Positions 9,180 to 18,927 are shown, numbered from the stretch's first letter. The stretch is DNA of 64,000 nucleotides from Brevibacillus sp. JNUCC-41 (GCF_014844095.1 NZ_CP062163.1:992001-1056000), one strand, 5' to 3'. Program-made: numbers and translations. The notes: generated by a model from the letters alone, not told the origin.

Positions 9180-9797
9180 TCAACGCCACTTTTTTATGTT
9201 CGCCTTCATTAAAGAGGAAATTTTTTGCTCATCTGTACTTCGAATCTTTTCCAGTTGATTGATAACGAGCTCTTGCCGATGTGATGAATGGTTTTGACTT
9301 AACTTCGCTTTCCCCTCTATCTTGTTGATTCTTATTTTGAATCCTTGAATCCCTTTGTTCATTCCAGCGAGAAAGTCAGCATCTAACTCTTGCAAATTGT
9401 ATGAACTATCAGGGGCTTCATACTTCAATACCATGTCTTCCAGGGTATCCGTTAACTCCTGTTCATCCTCAATAAGTTCGACTTCGCCGTATACATGAAC
9501 AGTCACGTAATTCCATGTTGGTACCGCTTGGTTCGTCTCATACCAAGAAGAGGAGATATAACAGTGGGGACCATGAAAGACTGCCAAGACTGTTTGGTTT
9601 TCAATATCTTTCCATTGAGGGTTCGGACGAGCAAAATGACCATACAAATAGGTTTTCTCCTTATTCAACAGCAGTGGTAAATGTGTAGCAAAAGGCATGC
9701 CTTCATGCATTGAACACAATGTTGCAAAACCATTCTCCTGAATTACATCGTAGGCTGCTGCTAATTCTTTTATTTCAAATTGCTTAGGGGTATACAT
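9180..9797 (-). CDS. paiB: PaiB-type FMN-binding negative transcriptional regulator
   Basis: 205 residues. The start is the ATG at 9797 after AAAGGAGA; the longer frame to 9869 adds a basic tail without a site. The sequence opens [19 protein letters not shown] and contains [22 protein letters not shown] and [20 protein letters not shown], the flavin-reductase-like split-barrel hallmarks of PaiB. In B. subtilis, PaiB works with PaiA in repressing sporulation and degradative-enzyme genes. Here paiA is separate, 1.7 kb away, with a MocR regulator between. It is divergent from the MocR gene, which may control it. Confidence 0.88.
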   Translation of the reverse strand: MYTPKQFEIKELAAAYDVIQENGFATLCSMHEGMPFATHLPLLLNKEKTYLYGHFARPNPQWKDIENQTVLAVFHGPHCYISSSWYETNQAVPTWNYVTVHVYGEVELIEDEQELTDTLEDMVLKYEAPDSSYNLQELDADFLAGMNKGIQGFKIRINKIEGKAKLSQNHSSHRQELVINQLEKIRSTDEQKISSLMKANIKKWR

Positions 9798-9968
9798 AAA
9801 AAATCTCCTTTCATCCGTCAATATTATTCCATTCACAATATAGCGGCTTTTACTAAGGTCCATCCTCATTTCTACTTGAGAACCTCATCTGTAAAATATG
9901 GTAATATACAAACTGACATATAAAAAGGTACAATTCTAAATAAATATACATGTCAAAGGAGATCGTAA

Positions 9969-11348
9969 ATGATAAATGCCATTTTTGCTTTTAAGGAGGA
10001 TTCTCCCAGATACAAACAAATTTACGAGCAGTTTAAGTTATATATTGAACGGGGGGACATACTTGCCGATGAACAATTGCCCTCCATCCGTCAACTTGCA
10101 GATTCCCTTCAAGTAAGTCGGAATACGACATTAATGGCTTATGATCAACTTGTAGCTGAAGGCTATATTCGTGGAGAAGGGAGAAAAGGTTATTTTGTAA
10201 ATGAATTAGAGCCACTTTTACCCCAAAAAGAGTTAATTCCTCATAATAAAACGCTAAGAGAGCCAGTGACACCTACCCTCATTGATTTCCGGGCAGGTGC
10301 CGTAGATCAAGCACATTTTCCTCTGAAAACTTGGAGGAGGATTGCCAATCAAGTATTGACGTTACAGGAGAGTTTTCTATATGGGGAACCCTTTGGTGAG
10401 GTGTGCCTACGTGAACAAATTGCCACCTACTTACTCCAATCCCGTGGAGTGAAAACAGAGGCAAATGCCATTATTATCGGCAGCAGTACCCAACAAATGC
10501 TTATCAATCTTGGACATATACTGAAGGATGACTTTCCAAGCATTACAGTAGAAGACCCTGGATATGATGGCGCTAGGGAAGCTTTTCAATTCCATTGTTT
10601 TACGATTGAAACTTTGCCAGTTTATGAGGCAGGTGCTGATTTTTCACAATTGGAACAAAACAAATCACGATTAATCTATGTAACACCTTCCCATCACAGT
10701 CCATATGGGGTAAGCATGTCCATTCAACAACGGCAAACGCTTATTCATTGGGCTAACAAGGTGCAAGGGTATATGATCGAAGACGATTATGATAGTGAAT
10801 TTCGTTATACACAACAACCATTTCCAGCTCTCGCTTCCATTGATTCTGCAAGAGTCATTTATTTAGGGAATTTCTCAAAGTCCTTTCTTCCGGGAATTCG
10901 TTTAAGTTATATGGTGTTGCCAGAGCCGCTTTTAAACCGTTATAAAAATCAATTTCTTCATTTCGAGAGTACCACTTCACTTCTAAGCCAGCTCGCAATG
11001 GCTAAATTTATGGAAGAGGGAGAATGGAATCGCCATATTAAACGTATGCGTCTTATTTATAAACGAAAAATGCAGCACTTGGTATCCATATTAAAAAAGC
11101 AATTCGAACGACATATATCCATTATCGGTGAGCAGTCAGGTTTGTATGTATTAATCAAAGTACACCTCGAACGTTCAGAAGAATGGCTAATAGAGCGCGC
11201 TTCCTTTCATGGTGTTAAAGTGTATCCCACCTCACTCTACTTCATTAAAAATAATACCGGTAAACCGATTATCAAACTTGGTTTCAGTAATCTTTCTTGT
11301 GAGGAAATCGAGCTTGGCGTGGAGCTCCTAAAAAAGGCCTGGTTATAA
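9969..11348 (+). CDS. MocR/PdxR-family transcription factor (GntR wHTH plus aminotransferase domain)
   Basis: 459 residues. Residues 1-78 form a GntR winged helix (SPRYKQIYEQFK, QLPSIRQLADSL, SRNTTLMAYDQLVAEGY, RGEGRKGYFV). Residues 105-459 form a fold-type I aminotransferase domain with D273-D-Y near IEDDYDSEF and the PLP-binding Lys304 in GNFSKSF. MocR proteins sense PLP or PLP adducts and usually control a divergent neighbour. Here that is paiB, or possibly the YczE gene at 12.2 kb, since MocR genes are often linked to YczE-type genes. The effector is unknown. Confidence 0.85.
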   Translation: MINAIFAFKEDSPRYKQIYEQFKLYIERGDILADEQLPSIRQLADSLQVSRNTTLMAYDQLVAEGYIRGEGRKGYFVNELEPLLPQKELIPHNKTLREPVTPTLIDFRAGAVDQAHFPLKTWRRIANQVLTLQESFLYGEPFGEVCLREQIATYLLQSRGVKTEANAIIIGSSTQQMLINLGHILKDDFPSITVEDPGYDGAREAFQFHCFTIETLPVYEAGADFSQLEQNKSRLIYVTPSHHSPYGVSMSIQQRQTLIHWANKVQGYMIEDDYDSEFRYTQQPFPALASIDSARVIYLGNFSKSFLPGIRLSYMVLPEPLLNRYKNQFLHFESTTSLLSQLAMAKFMEEGEWNRHIKRMRLIYKRKMQHLVSILKKQFERHISIIGEQSGLYVLIKVHLERSEEWLIERASFHGVKVYPTSLYFIKNNTGKPIIKLGFSNLSCEEIELGVELLKKAWL

Positions 11349-11393
11349 AAAAACCCCGTAATTATAGCCAATGAACTAATAATTGCGGGGCAA
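11346..11393 (-). terminator. Terminator of paiA
   Basis: CCCCG(C/T)AATTAT arms of about 12 bases enclose an 11-base loop, followed on the minus strand by seven T. The plus side has no T tract, so it mainly ends minus-strand transcription from paiA. Confidence 0.7.
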
Positions 11394-11476
11394 ACATGGA
11401 ATTTTAAAACACAGGAATAAAAGTGGGCTTATACCTTTATTTCACTTTTACATAATAGTTCACCCATCCAAACAAG

Positions 11477-11995
<519 letters not shown>

Positions 11996-12151
11996 TTAAA
12001 TAAGTCGCTCCTTCATATAATCAATAATTTCTCTTGTTTCCCTTTTTAACAAACTCCCATTCTTTATCTCTATTTTTTTAATCTAATGCCTTTGCTATCA
12101 TTCCAATTTCACGAAGAATTTCTTTCATAATTAACTCCTCAGCTTGAAATT

Positions 12152-12222
12152 TTGTTGTAAACGCAATAAAAATAACATATATTAAATGTAACCTCACTTT
12201 GTTGCATTTGCAATAAAAAAAT
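12152..12222 (+). promoter_or_regulatory. Two direct-repeat boxes upstream of the YczE-type gene
   Basis: TTGTTGTAAACGCAATAA (12152-12169) and TTGTTGCATTTGCAATAA (12199-12216) are direct repeats 47 bases apart; the second contains the small palindrome TTGCA-TT-TGCAA. Widely spaced direct repeats are the operator type described for MocR regulators, and one is encoded nearby. Function is inferred. Confidence 0.4.
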
Positions 12223-12244
12223 CATGTTAAAGGGGTCGAGTACA

Positions 12245-12889
12245 GTGAAATATGTATTTTATGTATTAGGAATTTTACTATTAACTCTTGGTATTTCTTT
12301 CACTATACAATCAGACCTTGGAACTTCACCTTTTGATGCACTTTTGGTAGGACTGTCCATAAATATGGGGCTTACTGTCGGAAGTTGGGAAATACTAATA
12401 GCTTTAATATTAATATGTTGTAATTCACTTTTAAAAAGGCAAAGACTAGAAGTTTTGGGGTTGTTAACAGCATTTATAACGGGTATTGGTATTGATATGT
12501 GGCTTTTTTTATTGCACAATTTGATAACACCTGAATTATGGTACAGCAAAGTTGTTTGTTTTGGAATCGGCTTGGTTGTTATAGGATTAGGAACTGCAAC
12601 ATATTTACACACAAATTTTGCACCGATTCCAGTTGACCGATTAACATTAATCATACAAGAATTAACTAGAACAAATATATTTTTTTCGAGAACAATCATT
12701 TACCTCGTATTCTTGCTAATGGCAATGGTCCTAAATGGACCCATTGGCGTTGGAACTTTATTAACCGTCTGTTTAGGGGGGCTAATACTTAATTACTTTA
12801 TGCCATTTACTAAAAAGGTATTAGACCGCATATTAACACACTCCAGTCCATCACCAAATTATGAGAAAGATAAAAATCATTCAATATAG
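12245..12889 (+). CDS. yczE: YczE/YyaS-family integral membrane protein
   Basis: 214 residues from the GTG at 12245; an upstream ATG at 12224 would bury the AAAGGGG site. Five or six helices. The family opening (GISFTIQSDLGTSPFDALLVGLS) and the later GIGLVVIGLGTATYLHTNFAPIPVDRL block are characteristic of COG2364 proteins. Function is unknown; in B. subtilis yczE affects bacillaene production. A second, diverged paralogue lies at 50404-51033. Confidence 0.8.
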   Translation: MKYVFYVLGILLLTLGISFTIQSDLGTSPFDALLVGLSINMGLTVGSWEILIALILICCNSLLKRQRLEVLGLLTAFITGIGIDMWLFLLHNLITPELWYSKVVCFGIGLVVIGLGTATYLHTNFAPIPVDRLTLIIQELTRTNIFFSRTIIYLVFLLMAMVLNGPIGVGTLLTVCLGGLILNYFMPFTKKVLDRILTHSSPSPNYEKDKNHSI

Positions 12890-12911
12890 AATGCTCTCTA
12901 TTTAACTTATT

Positions 12912-13030
12912 CAACAAACCTGCCGCTATAGTTGCATAAGAAAATGAGCTGCCTTTAAAGCAGCTCCAATCTTCACGCCCTGCTAGTTCATTAAGAAAAG
13001 AGAACCTTCAAGAATCGCGCCCTTAATGGA
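12912..13030 (-). repeat. Terminator-repeat, two-module copy
   Basis: The left end is CAACAAACCTGCC, with the hairpin GAGCTGC-CTTTAAA-GCAGCTC, then a second AAGAAAAG..GAATCGCGCCC module. It lies between the convergent YczE gene and MarR gene, oriented to end the MarR transcript. Confidence 0.75.
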
Positions 13031-13190
13031 ACATCGAAAATAGAAACACAGATGTTAGCTTATTTTTCTTGAACTAACGCTCCCGTACAATTCTCCACAA
13101 ACCTTGCTGCTAATTTAAATCATTACAGGAATGCTGTACTGTTAGTACGAATTTAAGCACGATTAAAAGTTCCCTTTATAAACTCTATAA

Positions 13191-13664
13191 TTACCAGACA
13201 GGTTTTAACCTTGATGATAGTTTATCTTCATTTTCTTCATAAACTAATTTTGTTAAATCTTCTTTGAGCATCTGCAGGCGTTCAACACCTATGTTTTCAA
13301 TCCAACGTTGCTCAATCTCACTTAATATCTTCTCTTTTGCTTTCACAACTAACCAACCTCGTTCGGTCAAAACAATAATTTTCCCTCTCTTATCAGTGGG
13401 ATGAGCTTTGCGCATTACATAGCCACTTTTCTCAAGATAATCCACCATTTTACTCACAGCTTGCTTTGTAATTCCTAAGTATTCGGCTAGTTCTATACCT
13501 GTTGCTCCATTGGGAGTGATGCATTTAAACATAAAACCATGTGCAGGCCTAATATCTCCAAATCCCAATTCACTCAATCTGTCATGTAATTCATTAATTG
13601 ATGTACTAAAGGATAATGATAAAAGTGATGTAAGATCCAATTCACTTAATACTTCATGATTCAT
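13191..13664 (-). CDS. MarR-family transcriptional repressor
   Basis: 157 residues from the ATG at 13664, eight bases after AAGGAGG. The wHTH spans about residues 40-110: GATGIELAEYLGITKQAVSKMVDYLEKSGYV is the recognition region, and HPTDKRGKIIVLTERG is the wing. No cysteine switch like that of OhrR/YodB stands out. The gene faces two paralogous unknown genes and azoR across an intergenic region with two matching operators, so it probably represses both directions and responds to a quinone-, azo- or oxidant-type ligand (inferred from azoR). Confidence 0.85.
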   Translation of the reverse strand: MNHEVLSELDLTSLLSLSFSTSINELHDRLSELGFGDIRPAHGFMFKCITPNGATGIELAEYLGITKQAVSKMVDYLEKSGYVMRKAHPTDKRGKIIVLTERGWLVVKAKEKILSEIEQRWIENIGVERLQMLKEDLTKLVYEENEDKLSSRLKPVW

Positions 13665-13681
13665 ACATAAAACCTCCTTAA

Positions 13682-13752
13682 ATAAAGTCAAGTAGGTTGA
13701 CTTTATTTGAAACCCATTGTACTATACGTAATGTAGTCAATCAAGTTGACTA
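13682..13752. promoter_or_regulatory. Divergent promoters with two MarR operators
   Basis: O1 (13682-13706) is ATAAAGTCAA-GTAGG-TTGACTTTAT, a perfect 10-base inverted repeat. O2 (13734-13752) is TAGTCAA-TCAAG-TTGACTA. Both share AGTCAA-N5-TTGACT. The plus promoter has -35 TTGACT (13697-13702), a 17-base spacer and -10 TACTAT (13720-13725). The minus promoter has -35 TTGATT (13744-13739), a 17-base spacer and -10 TACAAT (13721-13716). O1 covers the plus -35 and the marR leader; O2 covers the minus -35 and the plus start site. Confidence 0.8.
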
Positions 13753-13814
13753 TAATTCAATTATAAAAAAATTGGATTCACCGAAACAAAATTAATACAT
13801 TATGGAGGGTTCTC

Positions 13815-14399
13815 ATGGCTAACATCATTAAAATTAGAGGAAGTGTATTTGCACCGTATGCTTGGTTGGAACCCATTAAAGATCCTGCAACAGAAAAGAT
13901 ATTCGAATACACTGGTGATGCACGTGAATTTACACCATGCGCTGTAAACACAATGCGGTCAAGATTAGAGCAAGAAGTGATTATTGATTTTTATAAAAAA
14001 GAAATTTTCACATATACAAATGCTTGTATCGTAACTGTAAAAGTTACAAATCCTGATGGTTCTATTGATTATAAAAAAGGAAAATCAAGTACAGAAAATA
14101 TTGTATGTACTAATGTTGTGTGGGCCACTGATGAAGTTTCTTTTAAAATGAGTGCTAGTGCCAGCAATCCTTTGAATAGAGCAGCACCTGCAGCTGACTA
14201 TGTATTAACTATAATCGTAAACAAAAGTGGGGTTGCATATATTGAAGGTTCCCATGACGGGTTCCCCTGCTATGAATTTTATAAACAAACAGATTTCGGT
14301 CCATTTGAATTAATATATACACATGATTTCAGAAAAACTGGTGACACTCCGGCAACACTAGCTGGGGAAATGGAATACAGTTTTAAAACGACAATCTAG
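13815..14399 (+). CDS. Protein of unknown function, possibly DUF3238, copy 1
   Basis: 194 residues with no signal peptide or membrane helix. It shares about two thirds of its residues with the next gene. Blocks conserved between them are GDAREFTP, the MRSRxEQEVxxDFYKKEIFTY region, FxMSASASNPLN, HDGFPCYEFYKQ and a C-terminal GxMEYSFK. I associate these with DUF3238, but only from memory. The RBS is TGGAGGG. It is the first gene of an operon with the paralogue and azoR, under the MarR double operator, which suggests a stress-response role. Confidence 0.65.
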   Translation: MANIIKIRGSVFAPYAWLEPIKDPATEKIFEYTGDAREFTPCAVNTMRSRLEQEVIIDFYKKEIFTYTNACIVTVKVTNPDGSIDYKKGKSSTENIVCTNVVWATDEVSFKMSASASNPLNRAAPAADYVLTIIVNKSGVAYIEGSHDGFPCYEFYKQTDFGPFELIYTHDFRKTGDTPATLAGEMEYSFKTTI

Positions 14400-14544
14400 A
14401 TATAAATATTAAGTAGACGATTACAAGCAGCAAATATTAAATGAAAAGCAATTGATCATACGAAAGAAATTGTGATCTGTTTTGCTCAATGGGTCAATAT
14501 TATTATTACCCAAAATAAAATTAAGAATTACAGAGGTGCGTCTC

Positions 14545-15129
14545 ATGACTAATATCGTTAAAGTTAGAGCAAGTGTATTTATTCCAATGTCTTGGACTGA
14601 ACCTAAGAAAGATATTCAAACGGGAAACATAATCCAATTCGAAGGTGATGCACGTGAATTTACACCTTATGCAGTAAACGCTATGCGTTCTAGAGTGGAA
14701 CAAGAAGTAGTTGTAGATTTTTACAAAAAAGAAATTTTCACATATGCGAATACGGGCATAACAACAGAAAGAATCACAACTCCTGATGGATCCGTTAATA
14801 AAAGAACAGGAAAAGCTAATACGGAAGGCATTTTGTGCACTGATGTTGTATGGGGGTCAGATGACGTCAAATTTCAAATGAGTGCAAGTGCTAGCAACCC
14901 ATTAAATGTATATGCACCTCCCGTTGATTATCTATTAACGGTACATATCAAACAAGAGGGTACTGTCGATATGCAAGGTGCACATGACGGATTCCCTTGT
15001 TATGAATTTTATAAGCAGGTAAACTTTGGTCCGTTTGAGAAGGTTCATGCACATGACTTCAGAGAAACTGGTGATACAGCTGAAGCTCTAGGTGGAGACA
15101 TGGAATATAGTTTTAAAAAGATATTGTAA
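14545..15129 (+). CDS. Protein of unknown function, possibly DUF3238, copy 2
   Basis: 194 residues from the ATG at 14545, after AGAGGTG; the frame extends upstream to 14482 without a better start. It is a tandem duplicate of the preceding gene with the same length and blocks (REFTPYAVNAMRSRVEQEV, DGFPCYEFYKQ). The 145-base gap between the two lacks a strong terminator, so co-transcription is likely. Function is unknown; retention of both copies suggests distinct or dosage roles. Confidence 0.65.
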   Translation: MTNIVKVRASVFIPMSWTEPKKDIQTGNIIQFEGDAREFTPYAVNAMRSRVEQEVVVDFYKKEIFTYANTGITTERITTPDGSVNKRTGKANTEGILCTDVVWGSDDVKFQMSASASNPLNVYAPPVDYLLTVHIKQEGTVDMQGAHDGFPCYEFYKQVNFGPFEKVHAHDFRETGDTAEALGGDMEYSFKKIL

Positions 15130-15200
15130 AGACAATAGGATTCCCTTTTTAGTGAATAAATATATAACATCATAAGAGTGAGTAACAGGAGGAAAAGAGA

Positions 15201-15827
15201 ATGACAACAGTTTTATTTGTAAAGGCAAACAATCGCCCCGCAAACCAAGCGGTGAGTGTGAAATTATATGAGGCTTTTTTAGCAAGCTATAAAGAAACAC
15301 ATCCAAATGATAAAGTAATAGAGCTTGATTTATACAATGAAGAATTGCCATATGTAGGAGTAGATATGATTAATGGTACTTTTAAAACTAGTAGAGGACT
15401 TGATTTAACAGCCGAAGAAGCTAAAGCAGTGACTGTTGCTGATAAATATTTAGAACAATTCCTTGCAGCTGATAAAGTTGTTTTTGGTTTCCCATTATGG
15501 AACTTAACAATTCCGGCTGTACTACACACATATATTGATTATTTAAACCGCGCGGGCAAAACATTTAAATATACTCCAGAAGGTCCAGTAGGTCTGATTG
15601 GAGATAAGAAAATTGCATTATTAAACGCAAGTGGCGGTGTATATTCTGAAGGACCAAAAGCCGAAGTAGAAATGGCTGTTAAATATGTAGCAAGTATGAT
15701 GAGCTTCTTCGGTGTAAAAAATATAGAGAAAGTTGTGATTGAAGGTCACAATCAATTTCCAGCTAAAGCAGAAGAGATTATTGCTTCAGGGCTTGAAAAA
15801 GCTGTTAAAGTAGCAAGTACGTTCTAA
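15201..15827 (+). CDS. azoR: FMN-dependent NADH-azoreductase
   Basis: 208 residues, normal length. It is a flavodoxin-like fold: VLFVKANNRPANQAVS binds FMN phosphate near the N-terminus, the PLWNLTIPAVLHTYIDYLNRAGKTFKY stretch is family-diagnostic, and LLNASGG is the second flavin loop. AzoR enzymes reduce quinones and azo dyes by two-electron transfer and protect against thiol-reactive electrophiles. The RBS is AACAGGAGGA. It is last in the MarR-controlled operon and is followed by a strong terminator. Confidence 0.9.
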   Translation: MTTVLFVKANNRPANQAVSVKLYEAFLASYKETHPNDKVIELDLYNEELPYVGVDMINGTFKTSRGLDLTAEEAKAVTVADKYLEQFLAADKVVFGFPLWNLTIPAVLHTYIDYLNRAGKTFKYTPEGPVGLIGDKKIALLNASGGVYSEGPKAEVEMAVKYVASMMSFFGVKNIEKVVIEGHNQFPAKAEEIIASGLEKAVKVASTF

Positions 15828-15853
15828 TTAATAAACACTTGTCACTCCATATA

Positions 15854-15893
15854 GCAGTACCGCCACTTTTATAGCGGTGGTACTGTTTTTTTA
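15854..15893 (+). terminator. Terminator of the azoR operon
   Basis: CAGTACCGCCA/TGGTACTG arms with GCGG form a long stem followed by seven T. The rest of 15894-16166 shows no gene; base composition turns GC-rich from about 16085. Confidence 0.85.
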
Positions 15894-16166
15894 TTCGCTC
15901 ATCTTGCTACTTTTGAGGGAGTTAGAACCCAATTGATGTAATATTCCATTTTAATCTTATAAAAAGATAGAAAGAAGGATTACATTACAATGGAAAGTTG
16001 ATAGACAAAATATAAAAAAGCTGATATTAACTGGTATTGTTCAATTAAAAATCCTCAACTGTTAGTGATCAACGATTGTAATCATTCTTGTCACTTGTAG
16101 TAAAGTATCGGCGGTGATGCCGGTGCCCTACGACTTTTTGGCGAGTATTGGATCGAGAAACTTAAT

Positions 16167-16664
16167 TCATTGGGCTCCCTCGTCTGCCGAGGGGCCGTAG
16201 ATGCCCGGCACCGGAATATCGAGAAGTCGCAAATAAACCCCCAGCTGCGCCCGGTGATGAACCATGTGGCTTAATCCGAAGGTGCGGAGCGCAATCGCCC
16301 GCGGCTCTTGAAGGATGATATGGTCGCCGTGGCGCAGCGTCCATTCCTCACCGAGCGTTTTCTCTTCGCATTCGGCGAGCAGCTTTTCCAACTTGCCGAC
16401 GTTTGCGTCGAACTCCTCCAGAACGTCAGCGCGTTTTTCTAAAGGCTCACGCCTCAGCGGCACGGCCGAAAGATCGAACTCCGGGTACTGAATAAGCGCG
16501 ACTCGCCAGTTTAGCAGGTTGATCAGGTGCGTGGCCAGCCCGCCGAGCGTCATCGATTTCTCGTGCGACTTCCAAGACATATGCTCCTCGGGCAACCGTT
16601 CCAGAATGCGGCGCGTTGTGGCCAGTTCATGCGTTACGTCGCCGACGATCAGTTTTTTGACCAT
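16167..16664 (-). CDS. DinB-family protein, GC-rich
   Basis: 165 residues, a four-helix bundle of the DinB/YfiT type. Putative metal histidines are in TLGGLATHLINLLNW and GLSHMVHHRAQLGVYL. The family includes metal-dependent thiol transferases and many uncharacterised stress proteins. The gene and about 80 bases downstream are clearly richer in G+C than everything around them, with codons such as GCG and CGG that the neighbours avoid, which suggests recent transfer. The RBS is GGGAGGAGAGG. The partner substrate is unknown. Confidence 0.8.
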   Translation of the reverse strand: MVKKLIVGDVTHELATTRRILERLPEEHMSWKSHEKSMTLGGLATHLINLLNWRVALIQYPEFDLSAVPLRREPLEKRADVLEEFDANVGKLEKLLAECEEKTLGEEWTLRHGDHIILQEPRAIALRTFGLSHMVHHRAQLGVYLRLLDIPVPGIYGPSADEGAQ

Positions 16665-16873
16665 AAATTCCTCTCCTCCCTTATGGGGTATTCTAAAAGC
16701 AATTAACTAATTCTAACTGGCAATGTTAAATATCATAGAAGAGTCAGATCATTTCAGATCAACAATTGTTTGATTAAAGCTATCCATTAGCTGAATGAAA
16801 GAGCTGTGTAAACAGATCTCGTTCTCAACAAGCGTCACCTTTTTGACGAAAAAATGGATTACTCTTCTCTTAC

Positions 16874-17395
16874 CTATTTCTGATGAAGCACATTATCGGA
16901 ATACCAATAAAAAACATAATCAGTCATAACTGAATAAGCACCCAATTGATGCAACATAGCTGAAATATTCCCTCTATGATAGGTTCCATGATTCACAACA
17001 TGTAAGATCATTTCAGATAGACTTGTTTCTCTTAAACTTGCCCATGGATTATCCAGCATAATTCTCTTTTCTATATCCTCCTGACTTTTCAAAAAGTATT
17101 TAAACAGAGTTGATAAAGTGTTGAATTCCATTTCTAAGTCTTCAATGGGCAGTTTCTCTATCTTTTCTTGAAGTTGTAATGATGATTGCATTGCCTCGCT
17201 CATATTCTGACCTTCAAGGATATTAAGCCATCCATAGTCCACTAAATAGATATGTGACAAAACCTTTGAAACAGAAGAAAAGACACTTTTCATTTCCTTT
17301 TGATATTTCTCAGGAGAAAGTGTCTTAAGATGATCAATAATCCGTTGATTTGCCCATACATGATAGTTATATAGATTTTCTACATGATTAACCAC
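16874..17395 (-). CDS. DinB-family protein
   Basis: 173 residues. It opens MVNHVENLYNYHVWANQRIIDHL, typical of DinB proteins. Histidines that could bind metal are in LSHIYLVDYGW and HVVNHGTYHRG. Base composition is native, unlike the DinB gene 210 bases downstream, so the two are not a recent duplication. The RBS is AAGGAGGCG. It is one of four DinB genes in the window. Confidence 0.85.
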   Translation of the reverse strand: MVNHVENLYNYHVWANQRIIDHLKTLSPEKYQKEMKSVFSSVSKVLSHIYLVDYGWLNILEGQNMSEAMQSSLQLQEKIEKLPIEDLEMEFNTLSTLFKYFLKSQEDIEKRIMLDNPWASLRETSLSEMILHVVNHGTYHRGNISAMLHQLGAYSVMTDYVFYWYSDNVLHQK

Positions 17396-17422
17396 ACAAT
17401 CGCCTCCTTATCATCACATTTT

Positions 17423-18424
17423 TTAATATTCTTTATCAGAATGAACTATTCCTTTAACTTTACTTGTAGAACTGCGCATTGCTTTCCGGCGGTCGTGCAG
17501 TACCATCAGGATAATTATTCCCATCATCACTCCCAAGACGCTACCTAACTCGGTGGTTAGTACATATGCAAGCGGGTACTCTAAAGCAGGTTGCGCATCG
17601 GGGCGAGTGGCGGACAAGCGGTTAAAGAGGTTATAAGAGAACAGCATTCCCGACGAGATCCATGCTGCTGCCATAGGAGGGAGGAACCTCTTTGACCCGC
17701 GGCGGGTGGTCAGTACCAACAAACCCCACGCCCCCGCGAAGGCCCACACACCGGTACTCAACGACAATAGGTGCCACCATAAATCGCGGTTATCCAACAT
17801 AGCTGGGTTGATGCCAATAGTTCCACCAACCGCCCAGAATATCTTAATAAATCCAAGCAGGATACAGCCAGCCGCGACAAGCCTAGCCAAGGTGATATGC
17901 AGTTTCTGGCTGTTGCCTGGGAGTAATTCAATGTTGATTGGATCAGCAAATGCCTCTGGCCAACGCGCTTTAGCGTATCCAGCTAAGGCGAAAGGCAGGC
18001 AGATGCCGACTCCAACCAGTGAGACCATTACAAAAATCTGTTCATATACCCAAACGTTGGTAGCTCCTGCCTGCTGATCGCGTATCATAGCAGCAGGACC
18101 AAGCACAGGCGCCAGCAACAGCATAGGAATAAGTAAACCAGTACCTACCCAGACGGGCAGGGCAACCAACCAGGAGGGCAGTCGCTCACCCCACGTCATG
18201 CTAAACGCCAATGCTAACAGGATACCAACTGCAGCTAGAACCATTGTTACTGCGTTTGCAGTGCGCCAACTTGGGTCGCCCATTTGTTCGGTCGGCATGA
18301 AGAGACCGAACGTCCAGGCGATTTTGATTAACAGATAAGGCATTACCGCTATAGCGGCACCATAACCCCAAAATCTACGCTTCTTCATCAAATGTGAAAT
18401 TGGCTGCTTTTTCATTACTGTCAT
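17423..18424 (-). CDS. Multi-pass membrane protein, apparently acquired
   Basis: 333 residues, about nine hydrophobic helices, alanine-, leucine- and tryptophan-rich. Segments such as FWGYGAAIAVMPYLLIKIAWTFGLF, and the TLARLVAAGCILLGFIKIFWAVGGTIG region, resemble membrane proteins of actinobacteria that I cannot name. G+C content is higher than in the neighbours. The start at 18424 follows GAGGTGG; a second in-frame ATG lies nine bases on. No catalytic motif seen. It is 27 bases upstream of the DinB gene ending at 16874, so possibly co-transcribed with it. Confidence 0.6.
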   Translation of the reverse strand: MTVMKKQPISHLMKKRRFWGYGAAIAVMPYLLIKIAWTFGLFMPTEQMGDPSWRTANAVTMVLAAVGILLALAFSMTWGERLPSWLVALPVWVGTGLLIPMLLLAPVLGPAAMIRDQQAGATNVWVYEQIFVMVSLVGVGICLPFALAGYAKARWPEAFADPINIELLPGNSQKLHITLARLVAAGCILLGFIKIFWAVGGTIGINPAMLDNRDLWWHLLSLSTGVWAFAGAWGLLVLTTRRGSKRFLPPMAAAWISSGMLFSYNLFNRLSATRPDAQPALEYPLAYVLTTELGSVLGVMMGIIILMVLHDRRKAMRSSTSKVKGIVHSDKEY

Positions 18425-18696
18425 GAGGCCACCTCGGCCGCCAGACCAGTGAGTTCGTAAATCTCTACCTCTACAATGAACAGAGCGCTTCCAATTAAAC
18501 TCTCATGTTTATTTCTATTTATTACTATAAATAAACACCCCTTAAGAATTATAATTTAAACTGTTTAAGTTTTAATGAATCATAGGACTTTTCACGAAGA
18601 TAATCATTTCCCCCATTACGCTCACCATCAATACCCTAAAAACGGCTCTGCCCGCTTTAACTTTAACATAATATTCCAATTAGAAATCCTTTATTC

Positions 18697-18752
18697 TAAA
18701 AAAATTGACACAAGAAGATCGCCTTCATTGACGACCTTCTTGTGTCAATTCT
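18697..18752 (-). terminator. Long-stem terminator downstream of proS
   Basis: AATTGACACAAGAAG-TCG and CGA-CTTCTTGTGTCAATT give a stem of about 18 bases with seven T on the minus strand. It follows the repeat copy at 18758, so proS has two terminators in series. Confidence 0.8.
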
Positions 18753-18757
18753 TCTTG

Positions 18758-18873
18758 AACTATCCTGCCCCGATAGTTACATAAGAAAAGGAGCTGCTGA
18801 TCAGCTCCTGATAATGAAGTAAAGCACCATTTAGTTCTATAAGAAAAGCGAATCTTCTTCCAGAATCGTGCTA
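18758..18873 (-). repeat. Terminator-repeat, two-module copy
   Basis: Left end AACTATCCTGCCCC, then the perfect hairpin AGGAGCTG-CTGAT-CAGCTCCT type, then AAGCGAATCTTCTTCCAGAATCGTG as a second module. It lies 54 bases after the proS stop. Confidence 0.75.
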
Positions 18874-18927
18874 AAATATGATCTTAGTCTTAAAATCAAT
18901 TAATTCCTCTTTCACGAAAGCCCTAGA

